Source: an uncultured Lewinella sp.
GTDB taxonomy: Bacteria > Bacteroidota > Bacteroidia > Chitinophagales > Saprospiraceae
Direction of reading: 5' to 3'
Length of the DNA stretch: 64,000 bases
Assembly: GCA_937873655.1 (NCBI GenBank)
Contig: CALMYQ010000101.1
Span: 275,845-339,844, forward strand
Shown here: piece after piece, positions 1 to 8,858 of the stretch
Layout of the letters: every line of letters starts with the position of its first letter
How positions within the stretch are numbered: the stretch's first letter is position 1
Notes under the pieces: generated by a model
What the model saw: the letters and a program-made list of their open reading frames with translations, nothing else
Database searches by the model: none
What the model was told of the DNA's origin: nothing
Translations under genes and position numbers: made by a program

Positions 1-1946
1 AATTGCCCGCCGATGCCGGTAAGGTTGAAAGGTACGGTTGGCGGGGTGGATCCGAAAATATTGACATCATTATCGACACGCATATCGAAAGTGGACGCGC
101 CGTCGGAGACCTGGACGGTAAATCCGGAGCCGGAATTGGTCCATTGGCCCGGATCAACGATGGTCAGGTTATTGATCTTGACCAGTTGCGATTCGGTGGC
201 TTCGCCGAGCGCGCTGACAACGGTAGGCGCAAAAAGGTTATTGCCCGAGGATACCAGGATAAGGGTGTCCGGATCAATCTGAGCCAGGCCGTTGAACTGG
301 TTGACCTTGCCCCGGATGATGATCTGGTCGCCTTCCGCAACAGTATATCCGTAATCACCGGTCGTTTCGAATACGCCGATGCCGTCATTCTGGTCGTCAA
401 TCAGGGTGAATTGCAGACCGCCCGGGCGAAGATTCCCGCCGTATACGATCCCCTGAAGTTCGCAGGTGACCCCCAGTGAATCGATTTGTCCGTCTGCATC
501 CGCTGTTGTCACCAGGCCGATTGCATAGGGCGGATACGTCACCGGCGGTGCATCTGAGCAATCGTTGGCCGCACCCGGGGTAGCAAGAACCTCAATCCCG
601 TTTATGAAAAACCCCGTGCCGGTCTTGGAGGCTTTCCAGCTCGCGGGCAATTCGTTGTCGGAATCCGGGTCGCATAACTCAAGGGATCCGCCGGCGCCGT
701 TGGCATTGGCGTCCCAGGGAGCGCTGGAGGAGTAAGTTACCAGATCGACCAGGTTGCCGAGCGGGTCGCGCAGTTCGATCGGTTCGCCGGTATTGTTGAG
801 CTGACCGGAGAACTGCAAAGCCGGCACGCCGAGGTTCTGCTCAAACAGGGCCGAGTCGATGGCCAGGACGATGTATCCGCCGGGGGCCAGGGTCATATCC
901 GCGAACGTGTAGGTTATAGCGCTGCTCAGGGTATAACCGCCCATTTGCACAGGGTTCGGATCATTGTTGAACAGTTCGAGGAATTCGTAGGTGTCGCCGC
1001 CCGGGTTATTGTACATGATCTCGTTGATTACCAATTTCGGGATGACCGCATCGTCATCGGCGATGGTCAGGGTGACCGAAGCGCGCGCGTTGTCGATGGA
1101 AGCGTTGGCGCTGGCTGATTCGAGGTTCAGCACAACGGTTTCCAGCCCTTCGATTTCCGAATCATTGGTAATGGAGACGGTGACCAGCTGGGTGTCCACC
1201 GGTACATTATCGAAGGTGACCTGTACGGAGGAGAAATCAAAATCCGATCCGTTCACGGCCGTTGATCCGCCCGCGTTCAGGACGACCATGACCGTAGTGG
1301 GGGTCCCATCCCCGTCTTTCATGACCACCATTACCGAAGCGGAGCCGCCGTCTTCAGCGACTTCGAGGCTGCTTACCGGGAAATAGATCAGCGGGCCGCT
1401 GGAACAGTTGGAAGCGCCGCCGGGATTGGCCAGGATTTCCACGCCTTCGGTCACATAGCCGGTCGGGGTATTGGCAGCCTGCCAGTTGGCGGGGTCATTG
1501 TTGTCGGCAGCCGGATTGCACAGCACGATCGAGGGGCCGTTGCCGTCGGCTGTCAGGGGCCAACCGTTGCTGTCGTCAAATTCGACGCTGTCGACCACTA
1601 CGCCCGAAGGATTGAGCACCGCGATGAGCTCTCCGCCGTTGTTCAACCCGCCGGAAACCCACTGGAAGGCCGTTACCCCGAATGCGGACAACATGGCGAC
1701 CGAGTCTTTGGCAACCAGAACGTATTCCTGGCTTTCGAGGTTGAAGGAGGGGAAGGTGAATTCTACCCCATCGAGGGTGTATCCCATGAGGTTGACCACG
1801 TCTTGTCCATTGTTATAAATTTCAATGAACTCAAGGGTGTCGGGGCCGTCAGGCGGGTTATACAGGATTTCGGTGATGACCAGCGGCTGGCTCCAAAGAG
1901 CGCTTGCGGCCGCCAAAAGGAGAGAGAGTAAAAAAGATTGTTTCAT
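1..1946 (-). CDS. Secreted lamin-tail / Calx-beta domain protein (3' part outside window)
   Basis: The reverse strand reads open from an ATG at 1946 to the window edge, about 648 codons without a stop. It begins with a signal peptide (MKQSFLLSLLLAAASALWSQ). Directly after it comes a lamin-tail domain (PLVITEILYNPPDGPDTLEF, ending near CNPAADNNDPANW). A Calx-beta domain follows at about residues 190-300 (GSDFDFSSVQVTF and ending LTIADDD), then a second lamin-tail domain (LVINEIMYNNPGGDTYEFLE). The last visible part resembles an OB-fold-like region (GDQIIIRGKVNQFNGLAQI). Lamin-tail domains occur in large secreted Bacteroidota proteins and may help binding at the cell surface; the exact role here is unknown. 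The C-terminus, where a T9SS sorting domain would be expected, is not in the window. A TAnnTTTG motif lies 27 bases upstream of the start. Confidence 0.85.
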   Translation of the reverse strand, partial: MKQSFLLSLLLAAASALWSQPLVITEILYNPPDGPDTLEFIEIYNNGQDVVNLMGYTLDGVEFTFPSFNLESQEYVLVAKDSVAMLSAFGVTAFQWVSGGLNNGGELIAVLNPSGVVVDSVEFDDSNGWPLTADGNGPSIVLCNPAADNNDPANWQAANTPTGYVTEGVEILANPGGASNCSSGPLIYFPVSSLEVAEDGGSASVMVVMKDGDGTPTTVMVVLNAGGSTAVNGSDFDFSSVQVTFDNVPVDTQLVTVSITNDSEIEGLETVVLNLESASANASIDNARASVTLTIADDDAVIPKLVINEIMYNNPGGDTYEFLELFNNDPNPVQMGGYTLSSAITYTFADMTLAPGGYIVLAIDSALFEQNLGVPALQFSGQLNNTGEPIELRDPLGNLVDLVTYSSSAPWDANANGAGGSLELCDPDSDNELPASWKASKTGTGFFINGIEVLATPGAANDCSDAPPVTYPPYAIGLVTTADADGQIDSLGVTCELQGIVYGGNLRPGGLQFTLIDDQNDGIGVFETTGDYGYTVAEGDQIIIRGKVNQFNGLAQIDPDTLILVSSGNNLFAPTVVSALGEATESQLVKINNLTIVDPGQWTNSGSGFTVQVSDGASTFDMRVDNDVNIFGSTPPTVPFNLTGIGGQ

Positions 1947-1972
1947 AATAGGCGATATTTGATGATGGTAGG

Positions 1973-1980
1973 CAAAGTTA
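1973..1980 (-). promoter_or_regulatory. Putative Bacteroidota -7 promoter element for the lamin-tail gene
   Basis: The reverse strand carries TAACTTTG followed by C, matching TAnnTTTG, 27 bases before the ATG at 1946. No clear -33 TTTG was found at the expected distance. Confidence 0.45.
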
Positions 1981-2211
1981 ACAATTGTAAATTTCATTTT
2001 TGGAGGCCTGACAGCAGCCCAAACCGGCAAATAAAATGTTTGTAGGGAAAACATGGATAAATCTGCGTTTTATTTTCCCAATAAAGCCTTGATCAGAAAG
2101 TAATAAGGATAAAAAGATTGCCGGTCCAAAGAAAATTAATTATCAAGGTTTTATGAAATAAATCTTCACACGAAAACACCATAAATTAACAAAATCTTAA
2201 CTTTAGGTCCG

Positions 2212-2219
2212 TATTTTTG
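2212..2219 (+). promoter_or_regulatory. Putative -7 promoter element for the Oar-like receptor
   Basis: TATTTTTG followed by C matches TAnnTTTG and lies 35 bases before the ATG at 2254. The 307-base gap 1947-2253 is AT-rich and otherwise shows only the divergent promoter motif at 1973. Confidence 0.45.
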
Positions 2220-2253
2220 CCCCATCAATTTTTAACCAAAACTGCACTGGTTT

Positions 2254-5200
2254 ATGAAATTTTCCAGAATCACACAATTGCTTTCGGTTCTTGGCATGAT
2301 TCTGTTCATGCATGCGACCGTATCCGGCCAGGGGGTAACAACTTCCTCCATCAACGGCCAGATTACAGACAAAGCTACGGGTGAAGCGCTAATCGGCGCC
2401 AACTTGCTCGCCGTCCATACGCCATCAGGGACGACGTACGGAACTGCCACCGACCTGGACGGCAATTTCCGTATCCCGGGTATGCGTGTCGGCGGTCCTT
2501 ACAAGATTACGGTATCCTACACCGGATATGCCGATCAGACTTATGAGAATGTTTTTCTTCGCCTGGGTGAAGCGTTGATCATCAACTGCCCGCTGGAAGA
2601 ATCTTCGGTGACGCTTGACGCCATTGTCGTCAGCGCATCCGCCGGGGTTACCGGCCAGAATGTCGGCGCCAGTACCCAGATCACCTCGGCCGACATTGAC
2701 GTCATGCCGACCCTCAACCGGGATGTCAACGACTTCCTCCGACTGACCCCGCAAGCCAGCGCATACGGCGGCGGCAGCTCTTTCGCAGGGGTCAACAACC
2801 GCTACAATGCCATCTATATCGACGGCGCCGTTAACAACGACGTATTCGGTCTGGCTTCTTCGGGCACCAACGGCGGTCAAACCGGCATCTCTCCTTTCAG
2901 CATCGACGTTATCGACCAGTTCCAGGTCGTGCTTTCGCCTTATGACGTTACGCTGGGCGGTTTTGCCGGCGGCGGCGTCAACGCGGTTACCAAATCCGGT
3001 ACCAACACCTTCAAAGGCACTGCTTATTACTTCATGCAGAACGAAGGCCTGGCCGGTAAAACCAACAAAACCCAGGCGGACCAGTTCGGTCTCGAACGCA
3101 CCAAACTGGCGGACTTCAGCCAGAAACTGTACGGCGCTTCTTTGGGCGGCCCGATCGTCAAAGACAAGGTTTTCTTCTTTGCCAACGCAGAAATCCAGAA
3201 AGACGAGACGCCGATCCCCTTTGAATTTGCCCAGTACGGCGGCGATGTGACCACCGCTCAGCTGGACAACCTCCGCTCCTTCCTGATCAATACCTACGGT
3301 TATGATCCGGGCGGGTACCTGTCCACCGCCGATGAGCTGAAAGGCCTCAAATTGTTCGGCAAACTGGACTTCAACCTGAACCAGAACCACAAACTGACGA
3401 TCCGCCACCAGTACACCAAAGCGGAACAGTACGACCGGACCAGCAGCAGCTCTTCCACGATCAACTTCTCCAACGACGGCATCTTCTTCCCGAGCATCAC
3501 CAATTCCTCGGCGATTGAATTGAACTCCCGTTTCGGCGACAAGATCTCCAACAACCTTATCCTGGGTTATACCAGCGTAAACGACGACCGTGACCCGCTC
3601 GCCAGCGACTTCCCGTGGGTCATCATCAACGACGGTACCTCCAGGACCATCCAGTTGGGTTCCGAACAATTCTCGACCGCCAACCAGCTGCTGCAGAAGA
3701 TCTTCACGATCACGGATAATTTGAAGCTGTACAACGGCGCCCACACCTTCACGATCGGTACGCACAACGAATTCTACGACATTTACAATATCTTCATCGG
3801 ACAGAACTACGGTACCTATCGTTTCAACAGCCTGGATGACTTCCTTACCGGCCAGCCGGCTTACGAATACGACCGCGCTTACTCCCTGGTGGACGACAAG
3901 ACCGGTGACGGTTCCGCCGCTGCAGCCGACTTCAACGCCGTCCAGTTCGGCCTTTATGCTCAGGACGAATGGGAGATCAGCAAGAAGTTCAACCTGACGT
4001 TCGGCCTCCGCGTGGATTTGCCGGTCATTACCTCCGATCCGACCGAAGATACCTACTTCAACCAGACGGCCCTGCCCAAAATGCAGGCTAAATACGATAT
4101 CGCCAAGGACGTTCAGGCCGGCCACGCTCCGGACGGACAGCTTATGTTCTCCCCGCGCGCAGGTTTCACCTATGACTTCAACGGCGACCGCAAAACGGTT
4201 CTCCGCGGCGGTCTGGGCATCTTCACCAGCCGCATTCCGTTCGTATGGCCGGGCGCCATGTTCAACAACAACGGTCTGACGCAAGGCCGCGTGGATGAGA
4301 CCAACCTGGGCGGCTCCGCCAATTTCATCGCCGATGTGACCAAGCAACCGACCAACCCGAATTTTGCTGTTCCTTCCGGTCAGATTGACATTTTCGTGAA
4401 GGACTTCAAGTACCCGCAGGTATTCCGGACCAACCTCGCGATCGATCACACGCTGCCCAACGGCATCCGCGCTTCGCTGGAAGGTACCTATACCAAAACG
4501 CTGAACAATGTACTGTATACGCAGGTCAACTCCGATCCTTCGGTTTCTTTCAACTGGACCGGCTCCGGTGATGATCGTCCGGTTTATGTCAACAAGAACA
4601 TTGACAATACTTACAGCGCGGTTTATGTAGGTTCCAATACCAATGAGGGATATACCTACACGATCACGGCTACGTTGGCCAAGGATTTTGCCAACGGTTT
4701 CAACACCTACCTGGCATATACCTACGGCGACGCCTATGCAGTGAACGAAGGTACCTCTTCACAAAACTCTTCCCAATGGCGTGGCCAGATCAATACCGAC
4801 GGTCGGAACTTCCCCTTGCTGGGTCGTTCGGACTTCGCCATGGGCCATCGCGTGCTTGCATCCCTCAACTACAAGCTGAAGTGGAATGCCGATGAAAATG
4901 CGGCTACGACCTTCTCGCTGTTCTACAACGGCCAATCGGGAACCGCTATGTCCTACATCATCGGCGGCTCATCCGGCCGGAATATCAACCTGGAAAGGGG
5001 TTCTACCAGCGCCAACCGCAGCCTTGTTTATGTCCCTGCCAGCCAGTCCGATATCAACCTGGTTGACTATACCAGCGGCGGCAACACGGTTACGGCAGCT
5101 CAGCAATGGCAAAACCTGAACGCATTCATCGAATCCGTTCCGAGCCTGAAAGACCACCGCGGCGAGTATGTTGACAAAAACAGCACTTTTGCTCCGTTCA

Positions 5201-5526
5201 GCAGCATTCTCGATTTCGCCATCCGTCAGGACGTCGGCATCAAGACCGGCAACACGACGCAGAAACTGCAGTTCTCGCTGGATATCTTCAATGTCGGCAA
5301 CCTGATCAACCCGAGCTGGGGTACGGTCTATATCGTTCCGGGCAGCAACTTCAACAACTACGAATTGCTGAACTTTGAAGGATATTCGCCAGACGCCAGC
5401 GGCAACAACACGGTACCGAAGTATACCTATCGCGGCGGAACCAACACCGGCAAGGATGCATTCAACATCGCCGGTACAACCTCCCGCTGGCGGATGCGTT
5501 TCGGCGTACGGTATATTTTTAATTAA
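2254..5526 (+). CDS. TonB-dependent receptor, Oar-like, with N-terminal carboxypeptidase-regulatory domain
   Basis: A 1090-residue outer-membrane protein with a signal peptide (about residues 1-25, ending VSGQ). A CarboxypepD_reg-like domain follows at about 30-120 (INGQITDKATGEALIGANLL, then DLDGNFRIPGMRVGGPYKI). The plug lies at about 120-250 (IDVIDQFQVVLSPYDVTLGG, NAVTKSGTNTFKGTAYYF), and the rest is a beta-barrel ending in FGVRYIFN, with the terminal aromatic/Asn typical of Bacteroidota barrels. The plug signature and length fit the Oar/OmpA-like TonB-dependent family rather than SusC, and no SusD follows. Members import large substrates or have roles in adhesion; the substrate cannot be read from sequence. 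It is a single gene, with a hairpin and heptad tandem repeat immediately 3'. Confidence 0.9.
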   Translation: MKFSRITQLLSVLGMILFMHATVSGQGVTTSSINGQITDKATGEALIGANLLAVHTPSGTTYGTATDLDGNFRIPGMRVGGPYKITVSYTGYADQTYENVFLRLGEALIINCPLEESSVTLDAIVVSASAGVTGQNVGASTQITSADIDVMPTLNRDVNDFLRLTPQASAYGGGSSFAGVNNRYNAIYIDGAVNNDVFGLASSGTNGGQTGISPFSIDVIDQFQVVLSPYDVTLGGFAGGGVNAVTKSGTNTFKGTAYYFMQNEGLAGKTNKTQADQFGLERTKLADFSQKLYGASLGGPIVKDKVFFFANAEIQKDETPIPFEFAQYGGDVTTAQLDNLRSFLINTYGYDPGGYLSTADELKGLKLFGKLDFNLNQNHKLTIRHQYTKAEQYDRTSSSSSTINFSNDGIFFPSITNSSAIELNSRFGDKISNNLILGYTSVNDDRDPLASDFPWVIINDGTSRTIQLGSEQFSTANQLLQKIFTITDNLKLYNGAHTFTIGTHNEFYDIYNIFIGQNYGTYRFNSLDDFLTGQPAYEYDRAYSLVDDKTGDGSAAAADFNAVQFGLYAQDEWEISKKFNLTFGLRVDLPVITSDPTEDTYFNQTALPKMQAKYDIAKDVQAGHAPDGQLMFSPRAGFTYDFNGDRKTVLRGGLGIFTSRIPFVWPGAMFNNNGLTQGRVDETNLGGSANFIADVTKQPTNPNFAVPSGQIDIFVKDFKYPQVFRTNLAIDHTLPNGIRASLEGTYTKTLNNVLYTQVNSDPSVSFNWTGSGDDRPVYVNKNIDNTYSAVYVGSNTNEGYTYTITATLAKDFANGFNTYLAYTYGDAYAVNEGTSSQNSSQWRGQINTDGRNFPLLGRSDFAMGHRVLASLNYKLKWNADENAATTFSLFYNGQSGTAMSYIIGGSSGRNINLERGSTSANRSLVYVPASQSDINLVDYTSGGNTVTAAQQWQNLNAFIESVPSLKDHRGEYVDKNSTFAPFSSILDFAIRQDVGIKTGNTTQKLQFSLDIFNVGNLINPSWGTVYIVPGSNFNNYELLNFEGYSPDASGNNTVPKYTYRGGTNTGKDAFNIAGTTSRWRMRFGVRYIFN

Positions 5527-5537
5527 GTCATAAGTAG

Positions 5538-5557
5538 CGGCGCATCATCATGCGCCG
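5538..5557 (+). other. Perfect 7-bp inverted repeat just after the receptor gene
   Basis: CGGCGCA and TGCGCCG flank a 6-base loop 11 bases after the receptor stop. There is no T-run after it, so it is a stable hairpin that may protect the 3' end or weakly terminate. It immediately precedes the tandem repeat. Confidence 0.5.
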
Positions 5558-5560
5558 ATC

Positions 5561-5651
5561 AGTCGTAAGTGGTAAGTCGTAAGTGGTAAGTCGTAAGTGG
5601 TAAGTCGTAAGTGGTAAGTCGTAAGTTATAAGTCGTAAGTTATAAGTCGTA
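5561..5651 (+). repeat. Heptad tandem repeat, unit TAAGTCGTAAGTGG
   Basis: About six and a half copies of a 14-base unit made of two related heptads (TAAGTCG and TAAGTGG). The last copies change TAAGTGG to TAAGTTA. The same family recurs at 35075-35198, there on the other strand, and in both cases reads in the same direction as the gene it follows. Confidence 0.95.
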
Positions 5652-5702
5652 CGGCTTGCCGCTGAATTTATCCGGGGTTTTCCCGCCATAAAAACGGCAT
5701 TT

Positions 5703-5768
5703 CCCGCAGGTATTGCATCCTGGCATCGATCAAGGTTGCCGGGTTGCAAAATCTGCGGGATTTTTTTT
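5703..5768 (+). terminator. Possible Rho-independent terminator downstream of the receptor
   Basis: CCCGCAG (5703-5709) can pair with CTGCGGG (5753-5759), and eight T residues start at 5761. An inner TTGCA/TGCAA pair shortens the loop. The T-run is on the plus strand, so it would end transcription from the receptor gene 177 bases upstream. Confidence 0.45.
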
Positions 5769-5785
5769 GGAACTTTCAGCGGGGA

Positions 5786-6820
5786 TCACTGCGTCAGCGG
5801 GATCGGCGACATAGCATTCCTCACCGTCAGGGGGAGATCTTCCCAGACCTGCCGGAACGGCGGATAAGCTTTTATCAAATCCGGGGCGTAGGTATGCACG
5901 CGGGCGCCGGACGCCATCGCGTAGAGGGCCACGCTGCTCGTGGCCAGATACATGTCAGGCTGGGCGCTGACGGCTATTTCTTCCAGAGAAACCGGCGGCG
6001 GGATCTCTTCCCAGGAAAAGGCGCCCTGGAATTCGTTCAATAAGGACCGGATGACCGGCGAGGAAAGATCCTGCGCGAGTTGGGCCGGATGGAATTTCAC
6101 GTATAGCCGGCCGGGACTTTCAGCGGCAAACCAGGCAAAAAATGCCTTCAGAATACGGGTTTCAACCTCTTGCGGCAGTTCTCCGAATTCGACATACGGA
6201 CCCAGCACCAGCACCTGTTTGAAATGGGCCAATTCCGGCCTTCTGCGGAAAGGCAAGGGCAATTCAATCCGGTTTTTAAACCCATTGAAGGCAAACGGGC
6301 TGAAGGCGAAAACGCCTTTGTATTTCGGGTGGCCGGTTGAAAAAGGCGGCGGGAAAGCGGGGATTCTCCCTTTCAGGAAAAACAGATGACCCAGGCCCAC
6401 CAGCGGCCTTTTCCAGTTCCTGCGGCCCCCGGGATTGCCCGCGCAACTCAACTTGCCCTCTTCCAGATAATAGAACCCTTCGCAGGCGGGATGGGTGATC
6501 AGGGCGTGATACCGCAGGTCGTAGCTGTGGGGCGCGATCAATTGGAATCCTTCGGGTGCAAAGTCGCTCAAACGCCGGTCGATGCGGGACAGACTCCGGT
6601 AATTCACCCGGATTTGTTTACCCCATTTCAAAGCGTCCGCTATCCTGAATTCGAATAAAGGCGCTTGATCCAAATCAAAAGTGTGGATAAACTCCGCCGG
6701 TACTGCCGCCCTTCGGTCGCGGATCCAGAGGCAGTTTTCAGGGTTAAGCTGAAAGTATTCCACTGCCTTGCGGGCAAATTGCAGTGTGAGGTTATTATGT
6801 ACCAGCAGAACCAGTTTCAT
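5786..6820 (-). CDS. Sialyltransferase-like glycosyltransferase (putative)
   Basis: A 344-residue soluble protein, last of four overlapping or adjacent leftward genes. No confident family signature spans the whole protein. The C-terminal third carries YVKFHPAQ and later DMYLATSSVALYAMASGARV, which resemble the HP and S motifs of bacterial sialyltransferase and polysialyltransferase families with a GT-B fold. The N-terminus (MKLVLLVHNNLTLQFARKAV) fits the first Rossmann strand. Because it starts 5 bases after a CMP-sialate synthetase fusion, the inferred job is to transfer the CMP-activated nonulosonic acid to a surface glycan. The motif match was made by eye, and another glycosyltransferase type is possible. 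Confidence 0.55.
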   Translation of the reverse strand: MKLVLLVHNNLTLQFARKAVEYFQLNPENCLWIRDRRAAVPAEFIHTFDLDQAPLFEFRIADALKWGKQIRVNYRSLSRIDRRLSDFAPEGFQLIAPHSYDLRYHALITHPACEGFYYLEEGKLSCAGNPGGRRNWKRPLVGLGHLFFLKGRIPAFPPPFSTGHPKYKGVFAFSPFAFNGFKNRIELPLPFRRRPELAHFKQVLVLGPYVEFGELPQEVETRILKAFFAWFAAESPGRLYVKFHPAQLAQDLSSPVIRSLLNEFQGAFSWEEIPPPVSLEEIAVSAQPDMYLATSSVALYAMASGARVHTYAPDLIKAYPPFRQVWEDLPLTVRNAMSPIPLTQ

Positions 6821-6825
6821 GGCTG

Positions 6826-7980
6826 CTATGCCAGGTAGGTTTCATAGAATTCGCGGACGGCGCCCTCCCCTCCCCTCGTGTCCAGGCGGATGATGCCCGG
6901 GATATTCTTGATGACCGGCAGGGCGTTAGCCGGGCAGGCGGCCACGCCGACCCGGGTCAGCACTTCCCGGCAATTGATATCGTCGCCGATATAGGCTACT
7001 TCAGACAGGTCGATTCCTTCTTTATTGCAAATATCCAGGACGGCGTCCAGTTTATCGCCGTGCCACTTACCTTGATACAGGTAATCCACTTTGAGCTTCC
7101 TAGCCCTGCGCTCCACCATTTTGGTATTCTCACTTGTGACCATTGCCGTTTTGATCCCGGCTTTTTGCATCAGATTGAAGGCCATTCCGTCGTGGGTGTT
7201 GAATTTTTTGAGTTCATCCCCGTTTTCGGAATAATACATGCCCGCATCCGTCATAACCCCGTCCACATCAGATACAAAAAGACGGACCTTAAGCCTGGGG
7301 CGATCGCTCATGCGGTGTTTGCGGATCAGTTCCTCCATAACGACCCAATCGTGGGGTTCGTCCAGCTCGGTGGCCATGAAATCCGGCAATTCGCAGATGG
7401 CGATCTGGCCGCTCAGCCGGTTACCGGACTGTCGGACGGCCCCGACCTTGCTGATATAGAAGGCGCCGTTTTCCATCAGCTGGCCGTCAAAATCCTGGCG
7501 CCTGGGCCGGCTGCGGTAATCATAATTCAGGCTCTCCCCTGCGGGCGACCAGAAAAACCGCTTGATCCGGACGCAGGTCAGCAGGGAGTCGGCGCCGGAT
7601 GACCTGAATTGTTCCAATCCCGCAGTGAAGTCCGCGGTCCTGGTGAGCGGCGACGTGGCCTGAACCAACAAGAACAAGGCGTCCTCCGGTTGCGGATGGG
7701 CATCCAGGAATTCCAGCATAACGGATTCTGTGGAGGAATGGTCGGCAGCATTGGCCGGCGACCTTCTGTAGATCCGCAATTTTGAAAAGCCGAATTCACG
7801 GGCGGTCTGTTCGATCTGATCGCAATCTGTTGCCAGGCATATCTCGTCCACCTGTTCGCATTGCTGGAGGGCATCCAGGTTCCACCAGATCAGGGGGCGG
7901 CCGCAGATCGGCCGGATGTTCTTGAATTCGATGGACTTACTTCCGCAGCGAGCCGGAACAAAGGCGATCACTTTGCTCAT
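6826..7980 (-). CDS. neuA: CMP-acylneuraminate cytidylyltransferase fused to a KdsC-like HAD phosphatase
   Basis: Two enzymes in 384 residues. Residues 1-225 are a CMP-nonulosonate synthetase: VPARCGSKSIEFKN (CTP-binding loop), LLVQATSPL, MENGAFYISK and TELDEPHDW. Residues 230-384 are a HAD phosphatase of the KdsC/C0 type: FVSDVDGVMTD supplies the DxD nucleophile motif, AMVTSEN motif II, and YIGDDINCREVL motif IV. Animal CMAS enzymes have the same two-domain order, and Bacteroides thetaiotaomicron has a stand-alone KdsC-like KDN-9-phosphate phosphatase. The fusion therefore suggests a pathway through a 9-phosphate: NeuB product, dephosphorylation, then CMP activation. The ATG overlaps the neuB stop by 4 bases (translational coupling). 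Whether the sugar is KDN, Neu5Ac or another nonulosonate cannot be decided. Confidence 0.88.
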   Translation of the reverse strand: MSKVIAFVPARCGSKSIEFKNIRPICGRPLIWWNLDALQQCEQVDEICLATDCDQIEQTAREFGFSKLRIYRRSPANAADHSSTESVMLEFLDAHPQPEDALFLLVQATSPLTRTADFTAGLEQFRSSGADSLLTCVRIKRFFWSPAGESLNYDYRSRPRRQDFDGQLMENGAFYISKVGAVRQSGNRLSGQIAICELPDFMATELDEPHDWVVMEELIRKHRMSDRPRLKVRLFVSDVDGVMTDAGMYYSENGDELKKFNTHDGMAFNLMQKAGIKTAMVTSENTKMVERRARKLKVDYLYQGKWHGDKLDAVLDICNKEGIDLSEVAYIGDDINCREVLTRVGVAACPANALPVIKNIPGIIRLDTRGGEGAVREFYETYLA

Positions 7981-8858
7981 TGGGTGCGGTATTTGAGTTT
8001 ATCGCGCTGTACCGATTCAATGCCCAGGATCTCGTCCGGTTTGTATTGCAGGGCCTTGTAGGTTGCATTCAGGTCGCGGATCATCTTGCCCAGTCCCGGC
8101 GGTTCAAGGGAGGCCGCGTGGTCGGTCCCTTTCCAGGTCCGGTCTTTGGTGAAGTGCCTTTCGATCCAGGTGGCGCCCAGGGTGAAGGCGGCAATATCGA
8201 TGGCGATACCCAGGTGGTGACCGGAAAAGCCGATGTCTTTCACCCGGTCGCCGAACCTTTCGCGCAGGCGGTTGATCTCCAGCAGGCAGACATCCTCAAA
8301 GGGTACGGGATAACCCGACGTGCAGGCGTACAGCACCAGGCGGTCTTTGGCCTGTCCGGTTTCTTCAAAGAAGGCTACGAGTGCGTCTTCTTCTTCCCGG
8401 GTTGTCATGCCGGTAGAGGCGTGGACTTCACCCTTGAATTCATCGCGCAATACGCGCAGCATCTCAAAGTGGTTGTTGCAGGCGGAGGGCACTTTCAGGA
8501 AATCGGGGTTGAGGGCCGCAATTTCACGGGCGGAAGTGACATCCCAAACGGAGGTGGAATAGCCGATGCCCTGTTCATCGCAATAGGCTTTGAGCTCAGC
8601 GTGTTGTACGGCGCTGAGTTCGAGGAATTCGCGGTGTTCGCCGTAGGTGGCGCCATAGGAATTGTAGGGTACCGGATGAGGGGCGTTGTACTGCTCGGGC
8701 GTGAGCAATTCCTTCGGCGTCCGTTTCTGAAATTTGGCGACGGAAGCGCCGCATTCCCTGGCCAGCCGGATCAATTCCTTGGCGATGTCCATCTGGCCCA
8801 TATGGTTGCAGCCGATCTCGGCAATGACTTTTGCTGGTTGATATTGGTTAAGCGCCAT
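7977..8858 (-). CDS. neuB: NeuB-family nonulosonate (9-phosphate) synthase lacking the SAF domain
   Basis: Condenses phosphoenolpyruvate with a hexose or its 6-phosphate to give a nine-carbon 2-keto-3-deoxy acid. The TIM barrel is complete: VIAEIGCNHMGQ at the N-terminus, VAKFQKRTP, YSTSVWDVTS, FLKVPSACNNH, VHASTGMTT, ACTSGYPVP, IGFSGHHLGI and ERHFTKDR, all in the family order. The protein ends at residue 293 with KLKYRTQ, where most NeuB proteins (about 345 residues) continue into the C-terminal antifreeze-like SAF domain. The stop is clear and overlaps the next gene, so this is not an obvious frameshift. With the phosphatase-fused NeuA next door, a 9-phosphate product is the better guess. 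It overlaps the upstream gene by 11 bases. Confidence 0.88.
   Translation of the reverse strand: MALNQYQPAKVIAEIGCNHMGQMDIAKELIRLARECGASVAKFQKRTPKELLTPEQYNAPHPVPYNSYGATYGEHREFLELSAVQHAELKAYCDEQGIGYSTSVWDVTSAREIAALNPDFLKVPSACNNHFEMLRVLRDEFKGEVHASTGMTTREEEDALVAFFEETGQAKDRLVLYACTSGYPVPFEDVCLLEINRLRERFGDRVKDIGFSGHHLGIAIDIAAFTLGATWIERHFTKDRTWKGTDHAASLEPPGLGKMIRDLNATYKALQYKPDEILGIESVQRDKLKYRTQ

Noticed and set aside
2425..4449. A 674-residue open frame on the reverse strand
   Set aside because: It lies wholly antisense to the Oar-like receptor, lacks any family motif, and is a by-product of GC-rich codon use.
5561..5651. Possible CRISPR array
   Set aside because: The units are contiguous heptads with no unique spacers and no cas genes nearby; the same holds for 35075-35198 and 55002-55055.
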